Positions 32,875-44,888 are shown, counted from the first letter of the stretch. The stretch is DNA of 64,000 nucleotides from Anthonomus grandis grandis (GCF_022605725.1 NC_065563.1:10690518-10754517); one strand, 5' to 3'. The notes: generated by a model from the letters alone, not told the origin. Made by a program: numbers and translations.

Positions 32875-33056
32875 GGTCTGGCGTCGTAGTTAGGTGGTAA
32901 ATCGGAGGGTTGCAGAATGGGTCCGAAGAACGTGGTCGCTTCCAAGGCGTTGTTGTCCTTTTGCGATAAAATGACCAAAGATCTGTGGGGCCTCGGGACG
33001 TCGTAGTCCGGATCTGAGTTTCTTCTTTTACGTCTTGGCTCGGCCATTTTCAACAT
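32875..33056 (-). CDS. PH-domain adaptor-like protein, exon 10
   Basis: Acceptor TTTCAAG ends at 33057 and donor GTTAGT starts at 32874. It reads MLKMAEPRRKRRNSDPDYDV and VPRPHRSLVILSQKDNNALE and ends NYDARP, leaving CC for the next exon. YDVP is a YxxP motif of the type bound by Crk-family SH2 domains when phosphorylated (known for other proteins, inferred here). The basic RRKRR precedes it. The internal ATG at the exon start is not needed as an initiator, since the previous exon joins in phase 0. Confidence 0.85.
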
Positions 33057-33555
33057 CTTGAAATAGTTTAGTTTTTTTTTAGTACAATTTTTTTGTATAT
33101 GTTACGGCTAAAACACGAATATTGGATAATACTAGAATTACCTGGGTAAGACCCGAATTATCCAAGCAACCTAGTGTTCTAGATTTATCCGGTTAATACT
33201 AGTATTTCACAATGTTTCGTGGATAAAACTGCATGATGGAATATTTAAGCAGTTCAGTCCCAGATGAGCGACTTAGAAGTATCTTCGCATTTTAAGACGC
33301 GATTTAATGAAATGCTTCTTGAATTGATGTCACATAAAGGCTTAAATACATCTTGTATGAATTCTATGCAGTACCGTAAAATGGGGTGAATAGAAACAGT
33401 TTCAGACCTTTCCTACTCTGTTGCTAACATGGCAGTCACCTTTTTGACAACAAAAAATAAGGAATCTGCAGGTCTTGACTTGTAGATCAAAAAGCGCATA
33501 ATAGATTTTTTTAAATAGAGGTTTTTCCACAAAAAAAAATAAAAACGCTCTTTTT

Positions 33556-34170
33556 CTATTCACCCTTAATGTGGGGTTTAAAACACCCATTCATAATAAC
33601 CAAGAAAAGTATGAGGTCATCAGCAAACATTAAAAATTCACAATACTCCAAGACATCCCTAAGGTCATTAACAAACAAACTAAATAGCAAAGGAGAGCAG
33701 TGTCCGCCTTGTGGCACTCCAGAACAAACTTCAATCACCCTAGATATAAAATTACCAAGTTTAATCACTTGCTTTCTATCACTAAGAAAGCTAAGCAACC
33801 ATTTTAGCAATCTATCAGAAAAACCTATATTTCTCAATTTTTCAATTCATAACAAATGATTTACCTTGTCAAACGCCTTGGAGACGTCTGTATATACAGC
33901 ATCAATTTGATACCCCCTCTCCAAGGCATCCGACAACTTGTTGTGGTATATGAGTAAATTTGTAAGAGTGGACCGACCACCTCTAAAACCATGCTGTTCC
34001 TCAACAATAATTTCTCTACATTGCCAATTTAAATGGGCAAACATAAGGCTGTCAAAAATTTTGGGGATGGATGACACTATGGACACACTACGATAATTTC
34101 TGACATCATCCCTCGACCCTGATTTAAAAATAGGAGATATAATATTTGTACTACTTAAAAAATTTAAAGT
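33556..34170 (-). mobile_element. LINE reverse-transcriptase fragment in a PH-gene intron
   Basis: On the - strand, about 34150-33847 reads SPIFKSGSRDDVRNY, SIVSSIPKIFDSLMFAHLN and EEQHGFRGGRSTLTNLL, then DVSKAFDKVNH (block A). 33837-33556 reads GFSDRLLKWLLSFLSDRKQV, CSGVPQGGHCSPLLFSLFVN and LMFADDLILF. The two frames meet at a frameshift near 33842. Blocks are in normal order with little decay. 5' and 3' parts are missing. Confidence 0.8.
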
Positions 34171-34840
34171 GCTTTTTCTGGACCACGTGATTGCTATCAG
34201 CCAATTTTGGGTCTCAATAATAAAAAGTTGAATTCAAGATTGTTGGTAAGACGCAACAGTGTAAGATCACTACAACCTGAAATATTGGCGTGCCATTAAG
34301 AAACAAATTATTTTGCTTCTTACAGGCTCTCCTGGAATAAAACTTTCAATATCTTGACTTTCACTTCATTCAATTTCTTCAAAAAAGTCTAAATTAGTCT
34401 TGAGAAACTCTCCCAAGAATCAATTATTGCAAAATGTTTATTACTAGAACCCAAGATATTGATGTGTCATTACAGGCACTTTTCGTATAAGAATTCCGAT
34501 ATCTTAACTTCCATAGTGTAGGGATTTTGATATTTTTTCCAAAAAAGATTGAAAGTATCTTGAAAGGCTTTGAAGAATTAATTATTACAAAATGTTAACC
34601 TTTAGAACTTAAGATATTGACATGCAATTAAGAAATAAATTATTTTGTTTCTTACATAGGCACTCCTGAAATAGAAATTCCCGCATCTTCACTTTCAATA
34701 AATTGATTTTAGTAATTTCTTTTGTAAATTTCTCACACAATTTTATAAAATTTTATAAAAAAGAATGCGCGTGAAATTTGTACTAACAGGTGTGTATATG
34801 AGAGATTCAATTAAACTATAAAGAAATATATATTTAATAC
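34171..34840. other. intron sequence, no gene recognised
   Basis: Intron of the PH gene. A loose direct repeat is visible: ATATTGAYGTGYCATTA (34457, 34617) near TTCTTACA and GGCACTCCTG-like words (about 34325 and 34662), with a unit of roughly 160-180 bp. No coding sequence. Confidence 0.4.
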
Positions 34841-35034
34841 CTCCTGATCGGCGACATCGGGATTTATGAGACTCGTAGTGACCCCCGGGGTCATTATGGG
34901 AGCGACGGTCACTTTAGCCAACTCGTCCAACAATTTATCCAAGTCGTTCGAAGTGGAAATTTTCTTTTTCCGTATTTCCACCTCTTCACTCTCGGGGATG
35001 TTGCTGTACCTCTTGATCAGCTGTTTTACTTTTC
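34841..35034 (-). CDS. PH-domain adaptor-like protein, exon 9
   Basis: Acceptor TTAGCAG ends at 35035 and donor GTATTA starts at 34840. It reads (G)KVKQLIKRYSNIPESEEVEI, RKKKISTSNDLDKLLDELAK and VAPIMTPGVTTSLINPDVAD, ending QE. The LDKLLDELAKV stretch is a probable amphipathic helix. GA at the start completes the glycine codon begun in exon 8; the end is in phase 0. Frame intact. Confidence 0.85.
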
Positions 35035-35092
35035 CTGCTAATAAATATCTACTTATATATATATACACTTTAAACTTACTGCGAGAACTTAC

Positions 35093-35281
35093 CGCCCTCG
35101 TCCCTATTCAAATCAGTCAAAATCTCGTCCAACTGGGAAATATCATTCCTTTCATATTTCCTCCTTCGTTTCGGTGGTACTTTTGGCGGTTGTTTGTTGG
35201 GCGGATTCACTGCAGTTGGTACGGATGGTTCCAAGTTTATCGGTGACGTAATCGGCTCAATTGAGGAGACGGAGGAGGTGA
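35093..35281 (-). CDS. PH-domain adaptor-like protein, exon 8 (proline-rich)
   Basis: Acceptor CTCACAAG ends at 35282 and donor GTAAGT starts at 35092. It reads VTSSVSSIEPITSPINLEPS, then VNPPNKQPPKVPPKRRRKYE, then RNDISQLDEILTDLNRDEG. The PPKVPPKRRRK stretch fits an SH3-binding PxxPx(K/R) consensus (inference). It joins exon 7 through a split valine and exon 9 through a split glycine. Confidence 0.83.
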
Positions 35282-35408
35282 CTTGTGAGTGATTACGTGG
35301 AGGTAAAGAGGGACAAGCCGACTGCTGGTCTCCCGTTTCTACACTTAAACCTTTTAAAGCCGATTAATAGCAATCGTATAAAGAAGAAACTTACCGAAGT
35401 GGACTTAC

Positions 35409-35511
35409 CGGTGACGTCATACAAGTCGTTACAAACGAACTTCACCGATTCTCGACTATTCTCCATTTCTTCCTCACGCTCGACGCTTTGCTTGCGCTGT
35501 CTCATGTGCAA
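35409..35511 (-). CDS. PH-domain adaptor-like protein, exon 7
   Basis: Short 103-nt exon with acceptor ATTTCCAG (ends 35512) and donor GTAAGT (starts 35408). It reads LHMRQRKQSVEREEEMENSR and ESVKFVCNDLYDVT. It carries a charged helix that may extend the coiled coil begun in exon 6, and another tyrosine motif, LYDVT. Phases match exons 6 and 8. A 14.5-kb intron full of transposons separates it from exon 6. Confidence 0.8.
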
Positions 35512-35888
35512 CTGGAAATTAATATTCGAAATTATACGATAGGTTAAAAAGATCTTAAGCCCCATTAACTATGACGACCTATCGATTTCCTAAAGACATT
35601 AAGGGGGGCCCTATTAAAATATACTTTACTTAAGACAATAAACATCTATTAGGAGCCGGCCTAATGTTTGGGTTCGAGTTATGTTTGTTTATCGTCTTTA
35701 GAGGGTGGATTTTGCGGTCTTCTGGACGTTCCGCCAGTGCCACACTTCATTAACAAAATTACATTAAGGGCATACTTGACTAAGACTAATTTATAACGAA
35801 AATAAACCTTAAACGTTAAAAAATACCGTTTTGAATAACCCTCGTGATAAACGCGTTACGACTACTTCCTTTAATCGGTTGACAACGG

Positions 35889-36545
35889 TCATGTGATCGG
35901 CCTTATAGTAACAAACGTAGAGTCACGTGTTATTATTATTATGTTGACAATAGCAGGCGGTGAGACCGATGAAGCTATTGTTTCTTCCGTATGTTTCAGG
36001 CTTGAGTAGGTGGACCTGCTCACATGCAGTAGTGGATCCGAATTTTGTCCCAGCTCAACATCAACGCGATTCTTGAAGATATTCGTATTTGGGGCCGTCA
36101 CCGTTTCCTGATTTAACGAGTTCCACAAGTGCACTGTACGATTTGTTACGAAGTTTTTTCTGGGAAGTTTTGCCGTTCTTTCTTTTTCAAGCTTCCTTGT
36201 ATGTCCTCGGAGATGATGGTTTTGGCTATAGTGGCAAAGGTTCGCCAAATTGCACTGGTAATAACCGCTGGTAATCTTATAGGTTTCGATGAGATCGCCT
36301 CTATGTCTTCGCTCTCTGAGAGTGGTCAAACCAAACCTGATTAATCTTTCTGGATATGGCACCTCGCTTAATTCGTAAGGGATTTTTGTTACTTTGCGCT
36401 GTAATTTCTCTAATTGGTCTATATCTTTAATATAATATGGGTTCCATACAACAAAGGCATATTCTATTTTTGATCTTATGTAACTTTTGTATAGAGTGGA
36501 TATCATTTCAATAGAATGAAAGAAGAAAGAAAGAAATTTTGGCAA
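35889..36545 (-). mobile_element. LINE ORF2 C-terminal fragment (open over 218 codons)
   Basis: Reads ISTLYKSYIRSKIEYAFVVW, DIDQLEKLQRKVTKIPYEL, RFGLTTLRERRHRGDLIETY and RTVHLWNSLNQETVTAPN. This is the region after the RT thumb in Jockey/CR1-like ORF2, including the typical LEKLQR-x-x-TK and W-x-x-L motifs. It is open throughout but lacks the catalytic core, so it is a fragment. It ends at about 35889 near a TTATTATTATG run that may be the element's tail. The PH-gene intron contains it in the gene's own orientation. Confidence 0.8.
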
Positions 36546-36790
36546 ATAAGCTATGTGTCTGGCAAGAAATTTATCGAAAATATGATATACCCGAAAAATT
36601 GATCAAAAATTATGCAAATGATGTACTTATATGCAGACAATCTGGTATTGATTATATCCTAAAAAACTTTGAAAAACTGTAGGACATACTGCATTTAGTT
36701 TCTCAACCTTGGACAAATTGCATTTTGTTTGTCTATACAAAGCGGCATGAATAAGTATAGCAAGGATATAAAAAAAAAACGTAAGTAGGT
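36546..36790. other. no gene recognised
   Basis: AT-rich stretch between a LINE fragment and fragment E3. A + strand frame with RKYDIPEKLIKNYANDVLIC (about 36575) resembles RT text only weakly, and I make no call. Confidence 0.3.
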
Positions 36791-37790
36791 TTATAAGATC
36801 AGTATTTTATTTTTGATATACAAAATATTTTTAAATGTCATAGAGGTCCCCGTCGTCATCATTATTGCAATCACATAGCATGTCACCTTCTTCGCTAGCA
36901 TTCCCTCAGTTTCATCTTGGTTCACTTGATTCTCATTTTGTTCATGGTTATTAGAGAGAATAGGTTGCAACCATGTTAACTCAGGATCATTAATCCAATT
37001 TGCCCCTGATAGTTCCACCAAAAGTTTTGAGAGGCTCTGGAGTTTTTTTGTTTTAAGATCATTTTGAAGCATTACAACAGGTAGCTGTAAAGTCGAAATC
37101 TTTTTTCTGCGTTTTAATAACGTTTGAAAGTGCTTGGATGGATCGTCATTTCTGCAGAACAACTCGGTTTTAAGCAAAATATTGCTGTTGTTTTGTGATT
37201 GGCCACACTGATCCCTTCAATTTTCTTTAAAGAGGTTAACGCAGTTTTTATATCGTAAACAACCCAGTCCTTACCAAGTTGTCTAACGTCTCCCTTATTG
37301 GAGTATATCTCATGTAGGTGTTTTTATTATACTGTAAGATCCTGTAACTTTTTCTATTTGCCCGAAAACACGATCCGCTGGCAAATACGAATGGCCGCGT
37401 ACCGGAAAGGTAAGACTTACCTGACATTACTTTTACGCTCTTTAGACGTAAGATTTTTTTTCCTTTTTCTACTACCACGATCCGTATCACCAACTATATG
37501 ATCCCCTGTCACAGGGAAATCCATTATTTTAAATTTATTCCGTAAAGAACAAAGAACTTGAAAGTACTCAAAATAAACACTTCTAACCGCAACAAGTGTA
37601 ACGACAAACAAATGGCAATAAGTCCACGGTGCAAGGACAAACTTCTGTTAGTTTGTCTACTGGTAATGGACATATACCATAAAGAAAGTCCAAGACATTA
37701 TCATTAAGTGCATTTGGAACGTTTTTTGTGGCATAATACCACCGTCTATAGATTACAACTAAATTCTTAATATTGTGACAGAACGTCCAT
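36791..37790 (-). mobile_element. fragment E3 of the 'GQNKN' transposase family (C-terminal half)
   Basis: Pieces on the - strand: about 37600-37520 NKFKIMDFPVTGDHIVGDTD and RGSRKRKKNLTSKERK; 37260-37178, in a broken frame, DWVVYDIKTALTSLKKIEGI; 37177-36791 LKTELFCRNDDPSKHFQTLL, then KTKKLQSLSKLLVELSGANW and NDPELTWLQPIL with an acidic end. FPVTG-x-x-...-DR is the block after GQNKN (FPIRGQSYLECDKD in E1). The tail KLQSLSKLLVELSGANW corresponds to KLQNVNKLLTLYFGVKW in E4. Frameshifts separate the pieces and the N-terminal half is missing. No termini were found. Confidence 0.6.
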
Positions 37791-39619
37791 CAGTATACTT
37801 AAAAACATGATATCTAAAAAAAAATTTACTGCCAAAATTGACAACTTTTAAAATGTGTTAGTGTCCTTTGGAAATTGGATTTTAATCACAGATTTAGCCA
37901 AAAAATTGACTGTGTTTATACTGAATGGCCAAAAGTGGGAAAGGCAGTAATAAATAGGAGTAATGAAAGAAAAGTAAAAGTTCCAGGATTAGAGGATGCT
38001 ATTGATGAATATTAACCGACATATTATTTTTATATAGCTGGTTCTTTTCAAAGGCGTCTTTCCTTTAAACTTGCGGTTTTTTTACACAAGTGACATTTAG
38101 TATATCAACAAATCACAATTCTTAATTGGGTGACTTTGAATGCCTATTCATTCATACCTGTTAAACCTAAAGGGAAAAAATAATAATTCAATATTCCAGT
38201 AAATGTGAAATTTAGTAATATTTTGACGTACCAAGTGTCACTTGTCTATGTAGAAAAAACGCTTGAAAATTTCATTTACAATCTTTACTTCAGCAATTAT
38301 CATTAACTATGCATTGATATGAATTTTAAATATAAATTTAATAAATATAAAAATTGTATGTATTCACGCAGTAGTTTGCGTATCGTGGGGCCCTCATTTA
38401 TTTGTTGTGGTGTTATAATAATCAAGGTAATAATAGTCAAAGGACATTTAACTATTATTACCTTTAACTATATTACCTTTTAAACAGTTAAGGTGTAAGA
38501 ATTGTAAACATGTTATTTATTACATGATTTAAATGTTAGTTAGTACTGCCTATTGAGCCTTAAGTGAGGTCTGAGGGCTTTATGTATATTACCAAAGAGC
38601 ATTTAATTTAATTTTTGGTGAATAAAACATATATTTTTAATTATTTTCTAAGTCTTTTTTGTTAAGTAAGTTTTTAAATAACTCTACGCTTGTGTGTATC
38701 AAAATTTATTTTGGAGAAATAAAACAAGTTCCTTAAAACAAAATGGTGTTTTATTTATGACATGCAGAAGTTCTCAATGATGATGTGAGCTGATGGTGAG
38801 AATATGTATAATGGCATTGCTATCTTGGAAACCCTTAATAAACACAATAGGTTGATTGAATCGAGTCAAAATTGAGTAAATTGACGTTTAAGTGCCGTTT
38901 AGAAATTTAAAAAAGCCGGCATAGTGCAAATTTGGAATATTTCAAATTTCTAAACCGCTTTTCATTGAGCATCAGTTTACACATCTTTGGCCTAATTTAA
39001 CCGAGCTTGCTTTGACAGAATGGTGAGCCTCGAATTTGGGACACCCTGTATATAAATTTAAATAAACTGAGGAATTTAAATAAGGCAATATAGTAATTAA
39101 TTAAATCAATAATACTGGTTAGTTAAAATTACAAACCGTCTAGTAACCACAGGATTTTTTTTCATAGAAATAACTTAAGCTCCTTGTTATTACAATAATA
39201 CAAAAAGATATCATTAAATAAACTCACAACTAACCTTTACTAAATGGGATTGCTAGACATAATAAATTGTTATTCAAAGTTACTAAGGGCTTTATTTCAA
39301 ATAACTAAAGCCACTTAGTCACGAATATTTCCAACAGTTTAATCCGACATACTCCAATACTTCGTAAATAAATTTTAATTTTAGTTAAATCCTTTTACTG
39401 TTTAGTTTGCTGTTAAGATTAAAACATAACAAGAAATGTATTCTTGAGGTATATGTAATATAAAAAAATTGCTCATATAGTTTGTTGTTATGATTTTTTG
39501 GGTTTCTTGAAAGTAAATTAAAAAACTTACCTTAAAGTTACAGCCAAACGTTCTTCTGGAGAAATTGGTTCACGAAAATTACAATATTTCGTTGGGCGGA
39601 CTTTGATTATATTAAATAT
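37791..39619. other. intron sequence with scraps
   Basis: Mostly AT-rich without genes. At 37883-38011 a + strand frame reads SQKIDCVYTEWPKVGKAVIN and PGLEDAIDEY-stop, a protein-like scrap of unknown origin. At about 39038 GGGACACCCTGTATATAA is the usual tip of a mariner/Tc1-like relic. No host exon is visible. Confidence 0.4.
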
Positions 39620-39681
39620 GAGTTATCCGTTTCCAAAACTCGTCTTATCCCCTTTAAAATTAGCTTTTAAAATAAGGTACA

Positions 39682-39725
39682 GTTGCAAATATAAAATTAT
39701 AAGAAATATAATTTTATATTTGCAA
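39682..39725. repeat. palindrome near the left end of E4
   Basis: GTTGCAAATATAAAATTAT (39682) pairs with ATAATTTTATATTTGCAAC (ending 39725) across about 6 bp. It lies 60 bp inside the element, in the non-coding leader. Confidence 0.8.
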
Positions 39726-39952
39726 CATAATAATTACAGGTGCGTAACTGACCTAATACACAGATTAAACTATGGCGATGAGATTGGCGATTCAAAAATG
39801 TCTAAAGAAATGACGTGGTCTTATTATTTTATTTAGTATTCTGTTTCTCTTTGCATTCGACAGTGTTGTAATTAACACGTGTGTTTGTTTATTTTAATTA
39901 AATACTTAAGTGTGCTTACAGAAGATAATATTATTTGTATTTATACATAAAA

Positions 39953-42762
39953 ATGAATTTGGAAGATAGTTTAAAGGCAGGTGGTGTCCCTGTTAAAGAA
40001 GTAGTGTACGGTAAAGGAAGAAAAATGTTACGAAATGAGTCATCCTGGAAGAAAAACATAAAAAAAGCAGCTAGGTAAGTTTGCAGATTTTTTAAAAAAT
40101 TTTTACTTACATTAACAACAATTTTTTTGGTAATTTTAGGCATACGCCTAAATCATTACCCAAAATGCCCGATTGTAAGCATTTTGCTAATTCTTGTTAC
40201 CAATGTGCAAATCTAACAATGCAAGATATAAGAAAATTTTATGAGCTCTTTTATAAATCGAAAGATAAAGTTAATCAAGATATGTTTTTACTGAAAAATT
40301 GTTCAGCTAAATTACCAAAGAAAAATCGAAAGCCTGTAGTCCATGAAACAAAATTGCAATTAAATATTTTATAGAAACCAAAAGAGATGGAAGATACTTA
40401 AAAATGCAAGTTGGTCAAAAAACTATTATTCATTGTTTATCTATATCTAAATTCCGTTTGCAAAATATTTGTACAGTGGAGACTTGCCAAGTGAGTTACG
40501 AGGTGGCGATACTAGAAGCCGAAAATATCTTGTCAAAAAACAAGCCGTGGTTGCATTTCTTAAGGGATTGAATCTATTACAGTCTTACTACTGCCGAAAC
40601 GCAAATGTGACAAAACAGTACATGCCAAGTAGTTTAAATATAAAAAACCTTTGAAAGTTATATAGATCAAAAAAAACCGGAAAATTTAGTAAACTACGAG
40701 TTTTCCAGACAAATTTTTGTACAAATATTTAATATTAGCATTGCCAGCCCTGCGACAGATGTATGCTCTCGTTGCCTAAATTTTGGGGTTCAAATTCGAC
40801 AAGCCAAGACACAAATGGCAGCTAGTCGCATCCATAAATTAAAAGCAAATGCATTTTTTGAATTGCTTCGGCGAGATAGGGAATATGAGATTACCTTGTC
40901 TTTTGACTGTCAAAAATGTATGGTTTTGCCTAAAATTCCAGACCAGCAAACCTATTTTAGTAGGCCGCTTTATCAGTACAACTTTACTATTTGCCAGGGA
41001 TCTTCCAAATCAAAACAGACACCAGAAAACACTTTTATTTACACTTGGAATGAAATAGAACGCCCAAAGGGGTCTAATGCGATTGTTTCGTGTGTTTAAC
41101 ATCGACTTCAACTCCTAAATTTAGCAGGTATGACCTAAAATGGAAGATCAGACTTTTTCAAATATCAAATATATAACATCTGGAGTACCTCAGGGATCTG
41201 TTCTGGGACCTCTCTTATTTCTGATGTATATGTTTCGGATTTGTTTGTTGTAAAATACTGCCAAATCCAGGGGTTCGCGGATGATATGCAAATTTATCAT
41301 TCTTTTAAAGCTGAATCTGTATTGGAGGCATCAAATAAAATAAACGACGATCTTTCTAGAATTTCCTTCTTTTCCTCTCAAAATAATTTAAAACTCAATC
41401 CTTCAAAGTGTTGTGTTATGTGCTTTACTTCTAAGAACAAAAAAAGAATAGCATTGGACGGTTTAAAGCTTTTTGTGGGAGGTAATCAGCTAAGTATGGT
41501 TAAATGTGCAAAAAATCTTGGATTGCTTTTGGATGATGAATTGCGCTTTAAGTTACACGTTTCTAATGTTATTAAAAAGTCATACTATTCTTTAAAGCCA
41601 TTGTATGCAAACAGAAATATAATTAATTTTAAGGTAAGGAAAAAACTGTGTGAGTCTTTAGTATTACCTATTATGAATTACTGCAATATTGTTTATTATC
41701 CATGTTTAGACAAAATCACTGCGTACCGTTTGCAAAAGCTGCAAAATCAATGCTGCAGATTTATTTATGGACTAAGAAAGTATGATAGAGTCTCTGCAGG
41801 GCTGTGTGAACTTGGTTGACTGCGCGTGGAAAATCTATTCTCTTTGCAATTGGCGGTTTTTGTGCATAGACTGCTAGCGTCGTCTACTCCTCCCTACCTC
41901 CGCAAAAAACTTACTTTTCGGAAAAATTTACATGATGCAAATCTGAGATTTATAAATAAGTTGTCAATTCCTAGATATCGAACAGCCTTCTTTCGTCGTA
42001 GTTTTATGTATAATGAATGCTGTGGCAATTTACAATGACCTTGTTCCGCATCCTATAAAAGAAATGTCAGTAGCGGGTTTCAAGAAAAAACTAAAGCTGC
42101 ATTTTTTAACAAAACAGAATAGCTAAATTGTCAGTAGGTATTACTTATTTTATAATTTTTTGATTTTTATGGACCAATGGGTGTATATCTGTTGATTTTT
42201 ATATTAATATTAGTGTTACCATTACAAATGTTAATTTTTTTCTTTCTGTTGTGCTATCTAAAATAATTTTGCTTACTTTTTTTAAATAGGTTAAGTAGAT
42301 TAGCCTTTGGCTAGACTTCGCCTATGTACACTATTGAAAAGTACAAATAAAGCCATTATTTATTATTTATTCAAAGCTGGCACTTCTCATTTGCCCCGAC
42401 CAAACGTTTCATTTTATCTCGTAATAATACAGGAACTGTTGTATTAAGAGGTGAACAATTTTATAAAAAACCTAGGAACAAATTCCAGCATTTTTAAAAA
42501 AGGAAAGTCTGTTCTTTCTATAAGACTAAAAGAATTAGGTGTAAAGAAAAATGTTAAGCAGATAAAATTACAAAACGTTAACAAATTGTTAACACTTTAC
42601 TTTGGGGTAAAGTGGCAAGAAAATCCAAGGCTTCAGTATTATGTTACAGCTATACAGGATGAAAATGCCTTTGATGAACCAGGTGAAGATTTAGCGCCAA
42701 ACGAAGTGGATAAAGATGAATTAGCCACTGAAGTTCTTAAAGAGGATGAATTACGGGTATAA
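39953..42762 (+). pseudogene. transposase of E4, two exons plus LINE interruption
   Basis: ATG at 39953: MNLEDSLKAGGVPVKEVVYG, KGRKMLRNESSWKKNIKKAA. A clean 65-nt intron follows (GTAAGT at 40075, TTTTAG ending 40139; the frame continues R-HTPKSLPKMPDCKHFANSC). After 40374 stops and shifts appear, but pieces remain: SYIDQKKPENLVNYEFSRQI, FNISIASPATDVCSRCLNFG (about 40735), HKLKANAFFELLRRDREYEI, TLSFDCQKCMVLPKIPDQQT (first catalytic D region), YQYNFTICQGSS and TPENTFIYTWNEIERPKGSN (to about 41095). The segment with the GQNKN motif is missing where the LINE lies. After it, 42420-42762 resumes with TKRFILSRNNTGTVVLRGEQ and KLQNVNKLLTLYFGVKW to a stop. Parallel blocks in E1-E3 define the family. 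Confidence 0.7.
41120..42395 (+). mobile_element. 5'-truncated LINE inside E4
   Basis: Begins within the RT domain (ITSGVPQGSVLGPLLFLMYM at about 41170), shifts frame, then 41241-41819 is open: FADDMQIYHSFKAESVLEAS, NNLKLNPSKCCVMCFTSKN, CAKNLGLLLDDELRFKLHV and RLQKLQNQCCRFIYGLRKYD. A TGA at 41817-41819 interrupts it, and 41826-42038 continues (STPPYLRKKLTFRKNLHDAN). It ends in AAATAAAGCC followed by TTATTATTTATT (about 42352-42372). The C-terminal part is similar to the full-length LINE at 44115-48541, so the two are related elements. The insertion is accompanied by loss of the E4 catalytic segment. Confidence 0.75.
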
Positions 42763-43291
42763 TTTGATGTTTTTGATGTCAAAAAAATTACTTTTATCAT
42801 TTTGTTAATATTAGCATATTTCTACGTAATATACGGGGTGTTCCGTTGATCATTTTACAAACTTCTAGGGCAGATAGAAAACGTCAAAAGAAAAACAAAA
42901 GTTCATATAAACATGGGTCCGGAAAAGCTTCCTCAGGGAGCTAGAGCTCTTTGAGAATAACCTTTAAAAACTAGTTTTTTTTTTAATAGCTCCGGAACTA
43001 CTTTAGCTACCGCAACCAATTTTGGGAGGTAAATTATTGTTAGTACGTTTATTCTTTTGAACCTACTAAATAAAAAAATATTTACCAGGGGCTTCTGAAT
43101 CAGGGGGGTATTTGGTAAATTTAGGCCCATTTCTTTAAGACTTTAATTTCTGCCCGTTTGGGCATTAGATTATGATGTTCCTATGCTTTTTACATAAAAA
43201 AAGGGGCTCTTAGTAAAAGGCGGTAAATATAACTGTTTTTGTGAAAATTGACTAAAACCAAACTAAGATACAGCACCTGAATTAATTATTT

Positions 43292-43313
43292 AAATAATAA
43301 TAATAATAATAAT
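43292..43313. repeat. (AAT)n simple repeat
   Basis: Run of AAT/TAA units (AATAATAATAATAATAATAA) inside the mariner-like element, just past its left inverted arm. Confidence 0.8.
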
Positions 43314-44222
43314 GCTAATTCATTGCCACTGTCAGTATTTTTTACATGATATTAATTCCTTTTTTATTACGGTTAAGTAATGGAAGATTACACTTTTGCT
43401 GAATACGCCGATATGCTTTTAATTTATGGGGAAGTTCGATGTAATGGTAGAGCTGCTTCTCGACTATATGAAGAGCGGTTTCCCGAAAGGCGAATCCCAG
43501 CTCACACACTTTTTGAAAGGGTCAATCAACGGCCCAGGGAGACTGGCTCCGTTAAAATAAAACGCCAAGATAATGGCGCGCAAAGAAACATCCGAATCCC
43601 GGATTTTGAGGAAGAAGTGCTTCAGCGATTTGAAGATAACCCATCAGTAAGTACTCGAGCAGTAGCTGATGCGATGCATGTAAATCATGTTAGGGTATGG
43701 AACGTTGTTAATGAACAGCTTCTTCGGCCCTACCACCTGCAAAAGGTGCAATCATTAGGACCCAATCATTTTATGCCCCGCGTGAATTTTTGCCACTGGT
43801 TTCTTGACCGGCGTACAGAAGAGCCTCAATTTCCAAAATATGTCCTTTTTACTGACGAGGCTTGATTTACAAAAGAAGGCATTTTTAATTCTAAGAATAA
43901 TCATGTGTGGAGTGAGGAAAACCCTTGTGGTATTCATTTTAGGAGCTATCAACATAAGTTTTCGGTCAATATGTGGGCCGGCATTGTTGGAGAACGCTTA
44001 ATTGGTCCAATTATGTTGCCTCCCCGTTTAACGTGAAATATTTATTTAAATTTTTTAAGAAATGTACTGCCAGAACTGTGAGATGATCTGCCCCTAAATA
44101 TACGACAGAACTTAGGGGTGAGCAATAGCCTTTTCATACGATTGACTTGTTTTTGAGTGTTTGTGTCCAGGGTTTGTAATAGTTAACTGCATTCAAGGCA
44201 TCCACTATCATTTCCCGCCAAA

Positions 44223-44888
44223 ATGGGTTTCTCAACAACAGATGTGAGAGAAATAAAATCCATAATTTCTAGTGTGTTTAACGATAAATTTCTCTCTGAA
44301 ATAGCTGCGAAAGTAGCTACATTAGTAAGAGAAGAATTTGATGAACAGCTAGAAGCTCAAAACCAAGAAATCGCAGCCCTTAAAGTAGGGTTAAGTCGGA
44401 TGGAGGAAGAGAACTGTCAACTTAGAACTCTACTAGACAATCAAGAACAAACAATGCGCAGCAACAATGTCCGTATATTCGGCATCAAACATGACCGAAA
44501 TGAAAATGTCCGAGAAACCGTACTGTCTATATTAAATAATAAACTAAAATTGCAGGTTAACGGTAGCGAAATAAAAAAATGTCACAGAATTTCGCCAAAA
44601 ATTCCGGGCCGTAAACCGCCGGCAGTGCTTGTACGGTTTTCTACTGCTGATGTCCGTTTGTCGGTACTCAAGAGCAGAAAAATGTTAAAAAACACCGGTG
44701 TTTACATTAAGGAGGATCTCACTAAATTACGGCTTACTTTATTAGACCGAGCAATAAACCTTTTTACAAACAAATTTGCGTGGGTGTCTAGTGGCAATGT
44801 TTATGTCAAAACAAGTGATGGTTCGGTGCATCGTGTAGTCTCGGAAAGTGATTTAATCAACCTTAAAAGCAATGTTGGGACTGAATAA
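44223..44888 (+). CDS. LINE ORF1 protein (coiled coil and RNA-binding type)
   Basis: ATG in context GCCAAAATGG, 108 bp inside the element. 221 residues ending in VGTE-stop. The N-terminal third (about residues 20-90) has heptad-like spacing (IAAKVATLVREEFDEQLEAQ, IAALKVGLSRMEEENCQLRT), a probable coiled coil. Then comes a domain starting SNNVRIFGIKHDRNENVRET and a basic part KCHRISPKIPGRKPPAVLVR and VYIKEDLTKLRLTLLDRAIN. This resembles the trimeric, RNA-binding ORF1p layout of L1-like elements (coiled coil, RRM-like, C-terminal domain) rather than the zinc-knuckle gag of classical Jockey. The frame is open from end to end. Confidence 0.8.
   Translation: MGFSTTDVREIKSIISSVFNDKFLSEIAAKVATLVREEFDEQLEAQNQEIAALKVGLSRMEEENCQLRTLLDNQEQTMRSNNVRIFGIKHDRNENVRETVLSILNNKLKLQVNGSEIKKCHRISPKIPGRKPPAVLVRFSTADVRLSVLKSRKMLKNTGVYIKEDLTKLRLTLLDRAINLFTNKFAWVSSGNVYVKTSDGSVHRVVSESDLINLKSNVGTE

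Noticed and set aside
34866..35246. 126-codon + strand frame with hydrophobic segments
   Set aside because: It is antisense to PH-gene exons 8 and 9, which join in phase with their neighbours.
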